DNA of 57,934 nt. Origin: Clostridia bacterium. Lineage in GTDB: Bacteria > Bacillota > Clostridia > Oscillospirales > QAKW01. The position numbers and the translations under genes were made by a program. Position 1 is the stretch's first letter. Each line of letters begins with the position of its first letter. Positions 14,475 to 22,166 of this stretch are shown piece after piece. The notes beneath the pieces were generated by a model that worked only from the letters and a program-made list of their open reading frames with translations, was not told the origin of the DNA and ran no database searches. The stretch covers positions 81,817 through 139,750 of the forward strand of contig JAFTZM010000034.1 in NCBI GenBank assembly GCA_017464525.1. The letters are read 5' to 3'.

Positions 14475-14720
14475 TCATCCGATCAGGTCTTCCTTTTCCT
14501 TGCGGGTCAACTGCTTGATGGCATACTCCCGCCGTGAGGCTTCTGCCCGATCCCCCGCCTGCTCCTGATAGACCATCTCCACCGGCCGCCGGGAGGGAGG
14601 ATGGGTATACTTGGCCGCCGTTCCCGCATTGTGCTCCCGGAGACGCCGCTCAGGATCGGTGGTGATTCCTGTATAATAGGTGCCATCGGCACATTTTAAA
14701 ATATAAACAAAATACATCAT
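14475..14720 (-). CDS. Small GIY-YIG nuclease-domain protein (UPF0213-like)
   Basis: An 81-residue stand-alone GIY-YIG domain. The paired motif is VYILKCADGTYYTGIT near residues 5-20, followed by the catalytic Arg region PERRLREHN and the C-terminal REYAIKQLTRKEKEDLI, as in the YhbQ/YazA family. Its cellular role is unknown, though DNA repair is often proposed. The start ATG (14720, with a second ATG following) has no Shine-Dalgarno; instead a -10 box ends six bases upstream, so the transcript is probably leaderless. Confidence 0.85.
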   Translation of the reverse strand: MMYFVYILKCADGTYYTGITTDPERRLREHNAGTAAKYTHPPSRRPVEMVYQEQAGDRAEASRREYAIKQLTRKEKEDLIG

Positions 14721-14726
14721 AGTTTT

Positions 14727-14765
14727 ATTATAACTCATTGACAAATTTTTTCAATGAATTATAAT
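14727..14765. promoter_or_regulatory. Overlapping divergent promoters
   Basis: Leftward: TTGAAA (14749-14754), 16 bases, TATAAT (14727-14732), with the start codon of the GIY-YIG gene at the expected transcription start. Rightward: TTGACA (14738-14743), 16 bases, TATAAT (14760-14765), serving the SGNH hydrolase gene. The two overlap, so polymerase can occupy only one at a time. Confidence 0.7.
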
Positions 14766-14795
14766 TAAAAAAAGAAAAATCAGGAGGTAAAAAAC

Positions 14796-15938
14796 ATGAA
14801 CGAACATTGGATCGCTGCTTGGGGCAGCGCCATTGCCAAGACCCACCGCCGTGCTGCGGAGTGGATGCACGATACAACTGTAAGGCTGGAATTGAAGATG
14901 ACCGTTCCCGGCACCGCCCTGCGCTTTCAATTCTCCAACCTCTTCGGCAAGGAGGATGCGGTGATCACCAAGGCCACCGTTGGGATCGCCGATGGAAATA
15001 AAATGGATCCCCATCGCTGGGTACCCATCACCTTTGAAGGGAACCAAAGCGGTACCGTTGCCGCAGGGCAGGGTCTGACCTCCGATGCAGCCGACCTGGA
15101 ATTCGAGGCCGGAGAATGTCTCTCCCTCAACCTTTATTTTGCCGATTTCACCCAGCTCATTACCGGGCACACCGGCGGGGATGCCTTCCACGGCCGCTGG
15201 GTAGCCAACGGGGATCAGACCGAAGCCGAGGAACTGCCCGCCACCGAGTATATGGACGGCGATGTGTTCCCCTTTATCCATACTGTAGAAGCACTTGTTC
15301 CCGAAGATTGCTATTCCATTGTGACCTTCGGCGATTCCATCACCGCCCAGACCTGGCCCGACCGTTTAAAGCGCCGGGTAGAAGAAGAGCTGGGCCGCAA
15401 GGATGTGGCCATCGTGCGCAAGGCCATCAGCGGCAGCCGGGTGCTGCGGGAATATCCCTGCGATCTCTACCGACATTACGGCCCCAAGGGCCACGACCGC
15501 TTCGAGCGGGAGGTCTGCCTGCCGGGGGTCAAGAAGGTCTTTATCCTCCACGGCATCAATGATATCATCCACCCCACCACCGAGGGCAAGCCCTTCCGCC
15601 CCATCACCGACCAGCCCACCGCCGAGGAGCTGATCGAAGGGCTGATGTTCTATATCAATAAAGCCCATGAGCACGGCATCGCCGTGTTCCTTTCCCCCAT
15701 CCTGCCCTTTGAGGGCTGGCGTACCTATAACGAAGAAAAGGAGGCCATCCGCCAGAAGGTCAACTACTGGATCTATCGGGAGGCCCCCGTGGAGGGCGTG
15801 CTGCCCTTTGAGCTGGCGTTGCTGAACCCCGACTCTCCCCTCTCCATGCAGGCGCAGTACGACAGCGGTGACCACCTCCACCCCAGCGGCAACGGCGCCC
15901 AAGCTATGGCAGATTCCATTCCGGAAGAATTCATCTAA
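14796..15938 (+). CDS. SGNH/GDSL-family hydrolase
   Basis: A 380-residue hydrolase with no signal peptide. An N-terminal beta domain (1-165) precedes the SGNH fold: block I TFGDSIT with the nucleophile Ser181, block III HGINDI with the oxyanion Asn, and block V DHLHPSG with the catalytic Asp-x-x-His. Such enzymes deacetylate or de-esterify carbohydrates. It starts at 14796 behind CAGGAGGT. It stands alone between divergent promoters and a terminator; a role on acetylated sugars would fit the neighbouring acyltransferase and glycosidase-like genes. Confidence 0.88.
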   Translation: MNEHWIAAWGSAIAKTHRRAAEWMHDTTVRLELKMTVPGTALRFQFSNLFGKEDAVITKATVGIADGNKMDPHRWVPITFEGNQSGTVAAGQGLTSDAADLEFEAGECLSLNLYFADFTQLITGHTGGDAFHGRWVANGDQTEAEELPATEYMDGDVFPFIHTVEALVPEDCYSIVTFGDSITAQTWPDRLKRRVEEELGRKDVAIVRKAISGSRVLREYPCDLYRHYGPKGHDRFEREVCLPGVKKVFILHGINDIIHPTTEGKPFRPITDQPTAEELIEGLMFYINKAHEHGIAVFLSPILPFEGWRTYNEEKEAIRQKVNYWIYREAPVEGVLPFELALLNPDSPLSMQAQYDSGDHLHPSGNGAQAMADSIPEEFI

Positions 15939-16002
15939 ACCACAGACTGTCGAAAAAGGCACCGACCGCAGAAAAAAGAAAAATAGTTTTTTCGACACCC
16001 TG

Positions 16003-16030
16003 AAAGGCTGAGCAAATGCTCAGCCTTTTT
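16003..16030. terminator. Bidirectional terminator
   Basis: AAAGGCTGAGC and GCTCAGCCTTT pair perfectly around a four-base loop, with T runs on the plus side. It sits between the convergent SGNH hydrolase and glycosidase-like genes and contains the last codons of the latter. Confidence 0.85.
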
Positions 16031-17984
16031 CAATTTCATACAAATCATAAATGTTTAATGTGCGTGTTTGGAACACCGTCTCTCCCTTTTCCACAGCAAA
16101 AGGGATCTCCTCTCCGCCAGGCAGCAGGCGAACGGCCTTGGCCTCCCCTTTCACCCGCACCGTAAAGGGAGCGGCAGGGGCGGTGACCGTTTCTTCATCC
16201 AGCACCACCGCATGGAGCGTAATACTCCTTTCATTCTCAAAGGCGGTGAGCTCCACATTTGCCGGAGCATCGGCCTTGAAAAAGTAATCCGGCTTGCCCT
16301 TCAGGTGCAGAAGGTTCAAAAAGATCTGCCGGTACTCCTCATACCGCATATTTTCGATGGGCAGAGCCGACCAGATCACCCAGCCCTTCCCATAGGGATT
16401 TACCGTTACTGCAGGGATCTCAGAGGGCACCCCCGGCGGATCGGAGTGGATGGCGGCAAACCGCAGCTCCTGGGGCTTAGTATAGGGGAAGGTCAGCGTT
16501 GCCAGGATCTCTGCCTTTCCCGGCTCCACCACCGGTGCCGGCTCCTCAAAGGGCAGGGGGTATTTTTCATTAAAACCGCCGAAAATTTCCTCATATCCCG
16601 GTTTCGGAGCATAATAAAGGCTCTTTTCCTCCGTCATCTTGACAAAGCGGTTTCCGGTCAGTTTTTCCACCAGCTTCACATTGCCGCAGCCGCTTAAATA
16701 AATCACGCCGCCGTTTTGAACATAATCGGTCAGCCGCTCGTCCTTTTCCAGCTCAGAAAGCAGCGGCGCCGCCAGAATTTTATAATTCAGATGGTGAAAG
16801 CTTCCGGTAACACCAAAAGGAATGTGCGCCCGTGCCATGGTCTTGCCTGCATTGGCACAGCAGGTACGGGAATTGCTTTCTCTCATGATCCGGCTGCGCA
16901 TCCCGTAATACAGCCCCACCTCTTCCACCATTTCACCGGTAAAATAAGGCTCATATTGCTTTTGAAACCGAAAGATCTCCCCCACCTGCGCATACACCCG
17001 CTCATCCATGGTGCCGCAGGGATCGATGGCGTCGATGACCAGGGTCGCCCCGTGGTGGGCCATGGTGGAGGCCATAGCGGTTTTCATTTCGTCGGGACTT
17101 TTGGTGAGGGTATGCATCCGCAACGCCGGTTTGCAGCGGGAGAACATCTGCTCGAAGGGCTGGTTTTTAGTGGCATTTTTATAAAATTTGCAGGCAAAGG
17201 AATGGTTATAAAGATCGCCATAAAGATCCCCGCCCACATAATCGCAGGCCGCCAGTACCTCCTCCATACAACTGCAGGCGGTATTTCCTGCCACTGCTTG
17301 GGCAAAATTATGCTCCACCGGCATCTCCGGGCAGCGGCTTTTTACATGGTCGGTGACCCCCTGCACAAGTTCTCCCATCTTCCGGGCCTTATATTCCAAC
17401 CGGGCCGGACCGCTCTCCGGCAATTCCTTTTGGCAGTAGGCGCAATGGCAGGTATGGGGCCAGAAGGGCATATCAAAAAAGAGGGCGTCCAGATCGAAAT
17501 AGTCCAGCATTTCATCGATCTGGGCATTCACAAAGGCTCTGTATTCCGGATTAGAGGGGCAGCAATGACCGTAGCGGCCGCCCTTGGCAGAGGCAAAAGC
17601 CAGATCCGTTCCGGCGGCGCCGCTTTCCCGCCGGGAAAGACCGTTTTTATCCTTCATCCTCCATTCCGGATGGCGATCATGCTCCCGGGTATTAAAGATC
17701 AGGCTGTAATAACCGCAGACCCGAATGCCCGCCGCATGGCAAAGCTCCACCATCCGCTTCATGAGCTCCGGCTCCCTCTCAAAGCGCTTGTGTATGACCC
17801 CCACCTTGGTGGGGTAATAGCACAGCCCCGCATGGGATTGCAAATAGATCATGGCATAATTGATCTCTGCCTTTTTCAGGTTTTCCACATAAGTCTCCGG
17901 GGAAAGATCCCTCAAAAAATCCGGGTGCCAATCCTCAATATGCATATCCAATAGATGACGGCGATACAAATTGGAATACCACAT
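16020..17984 (-). CDS. GHL6/beta-galactosidase-like TIM-barrel protein
   Basis: A 654-residue cytoplasmic protein. The first 330 residues look like a TIM barrel of the hypothetical glycosyl hydrolase 6 type: strands such as INYAMIYLQSH, IRVCGYYSLIFN, DALFFDMPFW and the Cys pair CHCAYCQKE. Residues 345-560 resemble the beta-galactosidase trimerisation domain (NGGVIYLSGCGNVKLV, NPYGKGWVIWSALP) and the rest a C-terminal beta domain. It probably acts on an oligosaccharide. ATG 17984 follows AAAGGAG, which lies in a hairpin arm (17993-18019). A PocR-AraC regulator is divergent. Confidence 0.75.
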   Translation of the reverse strand: MWYSNLYRRHLLDMHIEDWHPDFLRDLSPETYVENLKKAEINYAMIYLQSHAGLCYYPTKVGVIHKRFEREPELMKRMVELCHAAGIRVCGYYSLIFNTREHDRHPEWRMKDKNGLSRRESGAAGTDLAFASAKGGRYGHCCPSNPEYRAFVNAQIDEMLDYFDLDALFFDMPFWPHTCHCAYCQKELPESGPARLEYKARKMGELVQGVTDHVKSRCPEMPVEHNFAQAVAGNTACSCMEEVLAACDYVGGDLYGDLYNHSFACKFYKNATKNQPFEQMFSRCKPALRMHTLTKSPDEMKTAMASTMAHHGATLVIDAIDPCGTMDERVYAQVGEIFRFQKQYEPYFTGEMVEEVGLYYGMRSRIMRESNSRTCCANAGKTMARAHIPFGVTGSFHHLNYKILAAPLLSELEKDERLTDYVQNGGVIYLSGCGNVKLVEKLTGNRFVKMTEEKSLYYAPKPGYEEIFGGFNEKYPLPFEEPAPVVEPGKAEILATLTFPYTKPQELRFAAIHSDPPGVPSEIPAVTVNPYGKGWVIWSALPIENMRYEEYRQIFLNLLHLKGKPDYFFKADAPANVELTAFENERSITLHAVVLDEETVTAPAAPFTVRVKGEAKAVRLLPGGEEIPFAVEKGETVFQTRTLNIYDLYEIEKG

Positions 17985-17992
17985 AAAAATCA

Positions 17993-18019
17993 CTCCTTTG
18001 CTTCATTGTAGCAAAGGAG
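17993..18019 (-). promoter_or_regulatory. Inverted repeat enclosing a -10 box, one arm being the Shine-Dalgarno
   Basis: CTCCTTTGC (17993-18001) and GCAAAGGAG (18011-18019) are perfect nine-base arms around a nine-base loop. Read on the minus strand the loop starts with TACAAT, a good -10 box, and the downstream arm is the ribosome site of the glycosidase-like gene. The -35 region (TGTTTT) is poor. A further palindrome AGGAGCTCCT (18015-18024) overlaps the upstream arm. Confidence 0.55.
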
Positions 18020-18088
18020 CTCCTAAAAAAACAGAGAAAAAAGATTAAAAAAGTAGCAATTTAGATTGTTTTATGATACAATTTTTCT

Positions 18089-18910
18089 ATGAAAAACGAA
18101 CGATTAAGAACAATTTGCGATGATATTTACACCATCACCGGCATCAAGCCGGTGCTTTACGATGCAGAAATGCGGCTGCTCTATGCCCATCCGCTGGCCA
18201 TGGGAGAATTCTGCCGGGAGGTGCGGAAAAATCCGGAGCGAAGCAAGCGATGCCTGGCCTGCGACCGGGCAGCCTTTGAAACCTGCCGCCGTACCGGAGA
18301 GCTTTGCATCTATCAATGCCATATGGGGCTCACCGAGGCTGCCGCCCCCATCCAGGACCACGGAACGGTGATCGGATATCTACTGTTTGGTCAGCTGCTT
18401 TCGGAAGCTGATCGGCCCGGGATAGAGCGGCAGATCCGAAACGAGCCCCGCTTGCAGGAACTGCTATCCGGCATGGACTCCACCGGCGAACAGATCATCC
18501 GGGCCTCTGCCAGGCTGATGAGTATGTGTACCTCTTATATCCATCTGCAGAATATCCTGAAGCGGCAGCAGGAAAACCTGGCTCTCTCCCTGGCCGACTA
18601 TATCCAAAACAACTTAAAGGAAGATCTTTCCGTTCCCACTCTTTGCCGGCAATTCGGCCTCTCGCGCAGTACCCTTTATACTGTCAGTAAAAATGCCTTC
18701 GGTATGGGAATTTCGGAATATGTTCGCACCCGCCGGCTGGACACCGCCGTGGAGCTGCTGGAGCAAAATACCATGGCGATCTACCGGGTGGCCGAGGCGG
18801 TGGGGATCCCCGATGCCAACTATTTCTCCAAGCTGATCCGCGGGCACACAGGCCGCTCCCCTAAAATGCTGAAAAAAAATAAAAGTTACCGTTTATTTAC
18901 AATTCAGTGA
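18089..18910 (+). CDS. PocR-domain AraC-family regulator
   Basis: A 273-residue regulator. Residues 1-150 are a PocR sensory domain with its cysteine cluster (FCREVRKNPERSKRCLACD, then TCRRTGELCIYQCHMG), followed by a linker helix and two AraC helix-turn-helices (LSVPTLCRQFGLSRSTLYTV and VAEAVGIPDANYFSKLIR). PocR domains bind small hydrocarbon-like or sugar-derived ligands. It is transcribed away from the glycosidase-like gene and probably controls it. A TATGATACAAT-type -10 lies just upstream; the ribosome site is weak. Confidence 0.88.
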   Translation: MKNERLRTICDDIYTITGIKPVLYDAEMRLLYAHPLAMGEFCREVRKNPERSKRCLACDRAAFETCRRTGELCIYQCHMGLTEAAAPIQDHGTVIGYLLFGQLLSEADRPGIERQIRNEPRLQELLSGMDSTGEQIIRASARLMSMCTSYIHLQNILKRQQENLALSLADYIQNNLKEDLSVPTLCRQFGLSRSTLYTVSKNAFGMGISEYVRTRRLDTAVELLEQNTMAIYRVAEAVGIPDANYFSKLIRGHTGRSPKMLKKNKSYRLFTIQ

Positions 18911-18944
18911 ATATTTTCTCATACTTATCCGATATAATGTAATT

Positions 18945-19020
18945 GTCAGCAAGCAGAGGGACGCTCTACGGCAACAGCCGGCAGAAAAGCCTGCGCCCCG
19001 CGGAAGGCTTGCGGGTTCAA
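18945..19020 (+). ncRNA. Candidate small structured RNA of unknown class
   Basis: About 75 bases after a clear TATAAT (18933-18938) fold well on paper. GCAAGC (18949-18954) pairs with GCTTGC (19007-19012) and encloses small hairpins AGAG..CTCT, CGGC-AACA-GCCG, GCAG-AAAAGC-CTGC and GC-GCCCC-GC. No protein frame fits. A strong hairpin follows at 19031. The -35 box is weak. I match it to no Rfam family I know well. Confidence 0.35.
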
Positions 19021-19030
19021 TAAAAAAATA

Positions 19031-19066
19031 CTCAAGCGCAGTTCAAAATGGCGAACTGCGCTTGAG
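19031..19066 (-). terminator. Strong terminator after the EEP lipoprotein gene
   Basis: CTCAAGCGCAGTTC (19031-19044) and GAACTGCGCTTGAG (19053-19066) form a 14-base-pair stem. On the minus strand it is followed by TATTTTTTTATT, a good release tract; on the plus strand the tract is poorer. Confidence 0.88.
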
Positions 19067-19072
19067 ACGATT

Positions 19073-20119
19073 TTATTTGAAATTAATATAGGTCCAGATC
19101 AGGTTATGGTCGCTGTTATCGGTATAGCTGACCTCGATCCCCACATTGGTATTATCATTCCAGTAATGATCCAGGGTATCGGTCACCACAATATTATCGA
19201 TGGCGCTTTTGGGGCTCTTCCCGGCGGGGAAGGTATTGGTCATAAAAACAAAGTCATCGCCGCCATTCAGAACGGTGACCTTTTTGGTGTTAACATACCG
19301 CCCCATATAATCGGGGACCATATTCATATCCCCGGTGAGAACAGCATACTTATCGCCGGCCATCTTGCTGGTGACCTGCTTGAGTTCTGCACCGTTTTCG
19401 GAGGTACCTCCCAAGGTCATATGGGTATTATAGAATACCAGCTCTTTCCCGTTCACATCCAGCACATGGCGGCCGAATTTGCGGGTATGATCGCCGCTTG
19501 CGATCACCTTATAGGTCTCATCGGTGCTTTCCTTGATGGGATAGCGGCTGATGATCCCCATGCCATACATTCCGCCGTCAAAATCGGTGAGCTTGGTGAA
19601 GGCCCAGTAGGGGTAGCCGGCGGCCTCGGCGATCATCTGCATCTGATTGCCCATTCCGCTGCGCCCGGTATCCACATCAACCTCCTGAAAGCCCACGATA
19701 TCCGCATCGATCTGCTTCAGTTCTTGCGCTACTGCCTCCAACTGGGTGCCGTACATCAGGCATTTGATATTATAGGAGGCCACCTTGATCCAGGTGGAAT
19801 AATCGATCGTCTCCTCTGCCGGCTGCTCCTCCTTTTCCTCCGGTTCCGGGGTGGGTGCCGGCGTCTCTTCGGGGGTTTCAGCGGGGGTATTTTCTTTCTC
19901 TGCCGGGGTCTTCTCCGGTGTTTCTGCAGGGGGCTCTTCCTCCTTTTGGGGAGTTTCCGGAACGATCTGGGGCTGATCCTGCTCCGCAGGAGCGTCCTCC
20001 TTCTCGGTTTCCACAACAGTATCCGCTGCCGCAGATTCCTCGTTTTCGGCGGATTTACAGCCGGAAAACAGGCAAAAAACCAATGAAGAAACCATCAAAA
20101 AGATCAAGAAACGCTTCAT
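19073..20119 (-). CDS. Lipoprotein endonuclease/exonuclease/phosphatase-family enzyme
   Basis: A 348-residue lipoprotein. The signal peptide ends in the lipobox LFSGC with Cys21. Residues 22-107 are a Pro/Glu/Thr-rich spacer with repeated PAETPE-type units, which would hold the enzyme off the membrane. Residues 110-348 are an EEP domain with YNIK, GFQEVD, YNTHM, TGDMN, AIDNI and SDHNLI motifs supplying the metal and phosphate ligands. Such domains cleave nucleic acids, sphingomyelin, phosphoinositides or other phosphodiesters; the substrate is unknown. It follows a cytoplasmic paralogue whose stop lies two bases before its ATG, with the ribosome site GAGGTG inside that gene. Confidence 0.85.
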   Translation of the reverse strand: MKRFLIFLMVSSLVFCLFSGCKSAENEESAAADTVVETEKEDAPAEQDQPQIVPETPQKEEEPPAETPEKTPAEKENTPAETPEETPAPTPEPEEKEEQPAEETIDYSTWIKVASYNIKCLMYGTQLEAVAQELKQIDADIVGFQEVDVDTGRSGMGNQMQMIAEAAGYPYWAFTKLTDFDGGMYGMGIISRYPIKESTDETYKVIASGDHTRKFGRHVLDVNGKELVFYNTHMTLGGTSENGAELKQVTSKMAGDKYAVLTGDMNMVPDYMGRYVNTKKVTVLNGGDDFVFMTNTFPAGKSPKSAIDNIVVTDTLDHYWNDNTNVGIEVSYTDNSDHNLIWTYINFK

Positions 20120-20121
20120 TT

Positions 20122-20808
20122 TTACACCTCAATTTCTGCATAGATCAGATTATGATCGCTACAATCTGCCGAATGGACGGTAATGGATTCGCTGCGCTTC
20201 AGGCTGCAGCCCACAATAATATGGTCAATAGCCTTAACGGAGTTTTCTCCCTGAGGAAAGGTAGGAATACCGGGATTCAGCATGGCAAAAAGGGCAGGAT
20301 CCACATGGGAGCAGATCTCCTCTGGCAGAGCGTTCATATCCCCGGTCAGCACCGCCCGGGCATCCTGCTTCATGGATGCCATCACCTGCTCCAGCTCGGC
20401 GGCACGCCCTGCCCGATCCAAAGTCAGATGGGTATTATAAAAGGCCAGCTCCTTGCCGCCCACATCCAGCAAAAGCCGGGCGTAGCAGCGGTTTCCATCA
20501 TGGTCATTCTCCCCCACCACCGCATAATCGACGGTCTCAGCGGAAAGGATGGGGTAACGGCTGAGGATGCCGTGCCCATAGGCTCCAGTTCCGCTGCGGT
20601 GGGTGATGGCCTTAGCAAAGTACCAGTACGGATAGCCCAAGGCCTCGGCGGCCATTTGGATCTGATTGCCGGGGCCGCTGCGCTTGGAATCCACATCCGC
20701 CTCCTGGATCCCCACCACATCGGCGTTCACGGTGCGGAGCACCTCCAGGATCTTCTCTTTATCGGCATTATAATTAAAGCATTTAATATTATAAGAAGCG
20801 ATACGCAT
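20122..20808 (-). CDS. Cytoplasmic endonuclease/exonuclease/phosphatase-family paralogue
   Basis: A 228-residue EEP enzyme without signal peptide, made of one catalytic domain: SYNIK, GIQEADVD, the NQIQMAAEALGYPYW segment, YNTHLTL, TGDMNALP, AIDHII and SDHNLI. It aligns along its whole length with the EEP part of the following lipoprotein, so the pair arose by duplication, one copy cytoplasmic and one exported. Its promoter (TTGACA, 17 bases, TACAAT) overlaps the end of the decarboxylase gene. Confidence 0.85.
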   Translation of the reverse strand: MRIASYNIKCFNYNADKEKILEVLRTVNADVVGIQEADVDSKRSGPGNQIQMAAEALGYPYWYFAKAITHRSGTGAYGHGILSRYPILSAETVDYAVVGENDHDGNRCYARLLLDVGGKELAFYNTHLTLDRAGRAAELEQVMASMKQDARAVLTGDMNALPEEICSHVDPALFAMLNPGIPTFPQGENSVKAIDHIIVGCSLKRSESITVHSADCSDHNLIYAEIEV

Positions 20809-20813
20809 GAAAA

Positions 20814-20859
20814 CATCCCCCTTTGGCTACATTGTAGCAGAAGGGGGATGCTTTGTCAA
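20814..20859 (-). promoter_or_regulatory. Promoter bracketed by an inverted repeat whose downstream arm is the Shine-Dalgarno
   Basis: Minus strand: TTGACA (20854-20859), exactly 17 bases, TACAAT (20831-20836). CATCCCCCTT within the spacer (20841-20850) is a perfect 10-base complement of AAGGGGGATG (20814-20823), the ribosome site. The loop contains GCTACA-A-TGTAGC. Initiation from TACAAT would begin at the downstream arm, leaving the site free, whereas read-through RNA from the decarboxylase gene would fold into a terminator-like hairpin ending in TTTTC. Confidence 0.65.
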
Positions 20860-22166
20860 ATCACAACGGTACATTTTTCGATGCCGTAATAGCGGAAGCA
20901 GGCCAGGGCGTTTTCATCGATCCGCTCGCCGCAGATGAGGATCGGCACCGCCGGAGGGCAACCCACACCGGGTGCCGCCAGAATTCTGCCAAGGCACGCC
21001 TCTGCCGGAAGGGTCTCATGGCAGGAAAGCATCGCCTCCCGCACCGAAAGCACTCGCTCTGCTTTGGAAAAGATCGGGGGCTTTTCCAAGATCGCCGGCA
21101 GGCGGGGAATTGCCAGCAGGGCATCCCGCAAAGAACCGATAGAAAGGGCTGGAGAAAGCATCAGCACCAGATGGTCGGGATCGGCAAATTCACATTCAAA
21201 GCCCTTTTGCCGCAAGGCCTCGGCAAGGCCAAAGCCGGGATATCCGTATGCCTTCGCGCAGATGGTCCATTTCATGGGCTCCTCCCCTAAAAAGAGGTAG
21301 CCCGCCGCCTCCAGCGCTGCCCGATGGTCTGCCGCTTCTGCGGCGGCACGCTGCAGAAGCGCCGAAAATCCTTCTGCAAGGATCCGGTTGGCCCTGTCCA
21401 GCGATTGCAGGATCAGGTAACTGGGGCTGGTGGAGCCGAAGAGTGCCAGCGCATTCTTTGCCTCGGCGGCCAGCGCAGCATCGGCAACATGAAGGTATGC
21501 GCCGCCGGTGAGGACCGGCAGGGTCTTATGAGCTGAAGCGCAGCAAAGATCCGCACCCAGATCCATGGGGTGGCGAGAGGGCTTCAAAAACCGCAGGTAG
21601 GCTCCATGGGCATTATCCACCAGCAGCAAGGCGTCCTTTTGATGGCAGGCTGCCGCAATGGAGGAAAGCTCCGGCAGGCAGCCAAGATAATCAGGGGCGG
21701 TGAGATAAACCGCCGTGACCCCCTCCTCCAGCTGGTCTGCCACATCGGCGGCGGTCAGCGGGCAGGAAAGGTAATCCTGCTGAGAGCCGGCATAAAGCCA
21801 TTGAACCTCGATATCCAGCAGCGCCGCCCCGGAAAGAAAGGTCTTATGGGCATTTCTGCCCGCTGCGACTACAAATTTTCTTCCTTGCGCCTTGGCATGA
21901 AGCATTGCCAGATAAAGCATGGCACGGATACATTGAGAGGAGCCTTCGGTGGAATAGAAGGTGGGGCATCCGAAAAGAGCCGAGGCATTTTCCTCGCTTT
22001 CCCGGATGATCCCCTCTGCTTCGTAAAGACTATCTGCCCCGGTGATCTCGGTAATATCCAGGGCTTCCACCCCCAGAGCGCCGCTGCCCTTATGGCCGGG
22101 CATATGCAGCCGTTGCGCCCCGCTTTGGGCATAGCGGGATACAAAATCACAAATCGGGGTATTCAT
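20856..22166 (-). CDS. Orn/Lys/Arg decarboxylase-family PLP enzyme
   Basis: A 436-residue fold-type I PLP enzyme of the aliphatic amino-acid decarboxylase family. It has the N-terminal HMPGHKG (21-27), the cofactor Asp in DNAHGA (184-189) and the PLP lysine in SAHKTLPVLTGGA (Lys214). At this length it matches the short, Gram-positive form (YaaO-like) rather than the 700-residue enterobacterial form. Substrate (lysine, ornithine or arginine) cannot be read from sequence. ATG 22166 overlaps the radical SAM gene stop by one base, an uncommon partner for scfB. Confidence 0.88.
   Translation of the reverse strand: MNTPICDFVSRYAQSGAQRLHMPGHKGSGALGVEALDITEITGADSLYEAEGIIRESEENASALFGCPTFYSTEGSSQCIRAMLYLAMLHAKAQGRKFVVAAGRNAHKTFLSGAALLDIEVQWLYAGSQQDYLSCPLTAADVADQLEEGVTAVYLTAPDYLGCLPELSSIAAACHQKDALLLVDNAHGAYLRFLKPSRHPMDLGADLCCASAHKTLPVLTGGAYLHVADAALAAEAKNALALFGSTSPSYLILQSLDRANRILAEGFSALLQRAAAEAADHRAALEAAGYLFLGEEPMKWTICAKAYGYPGFGLAEALRQKGFECEFADPDHLVLMLSPALSIGSLRDALLAIPRLPAILEKPPIFSKAERVLSVREAMLSCHETLPAEACLGRILAAPGVGCPPAVPILICGERIDENALACFRYYGIEKCTVVI

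Noticed and set aside
18949..19012. SAM-I (S-box) riboswitch
   Set aside because: AGAGGGA and CGGCAAC recall parts of the S-box core, but the spacing, kink-turn and downstream methionine-type gene are missing.
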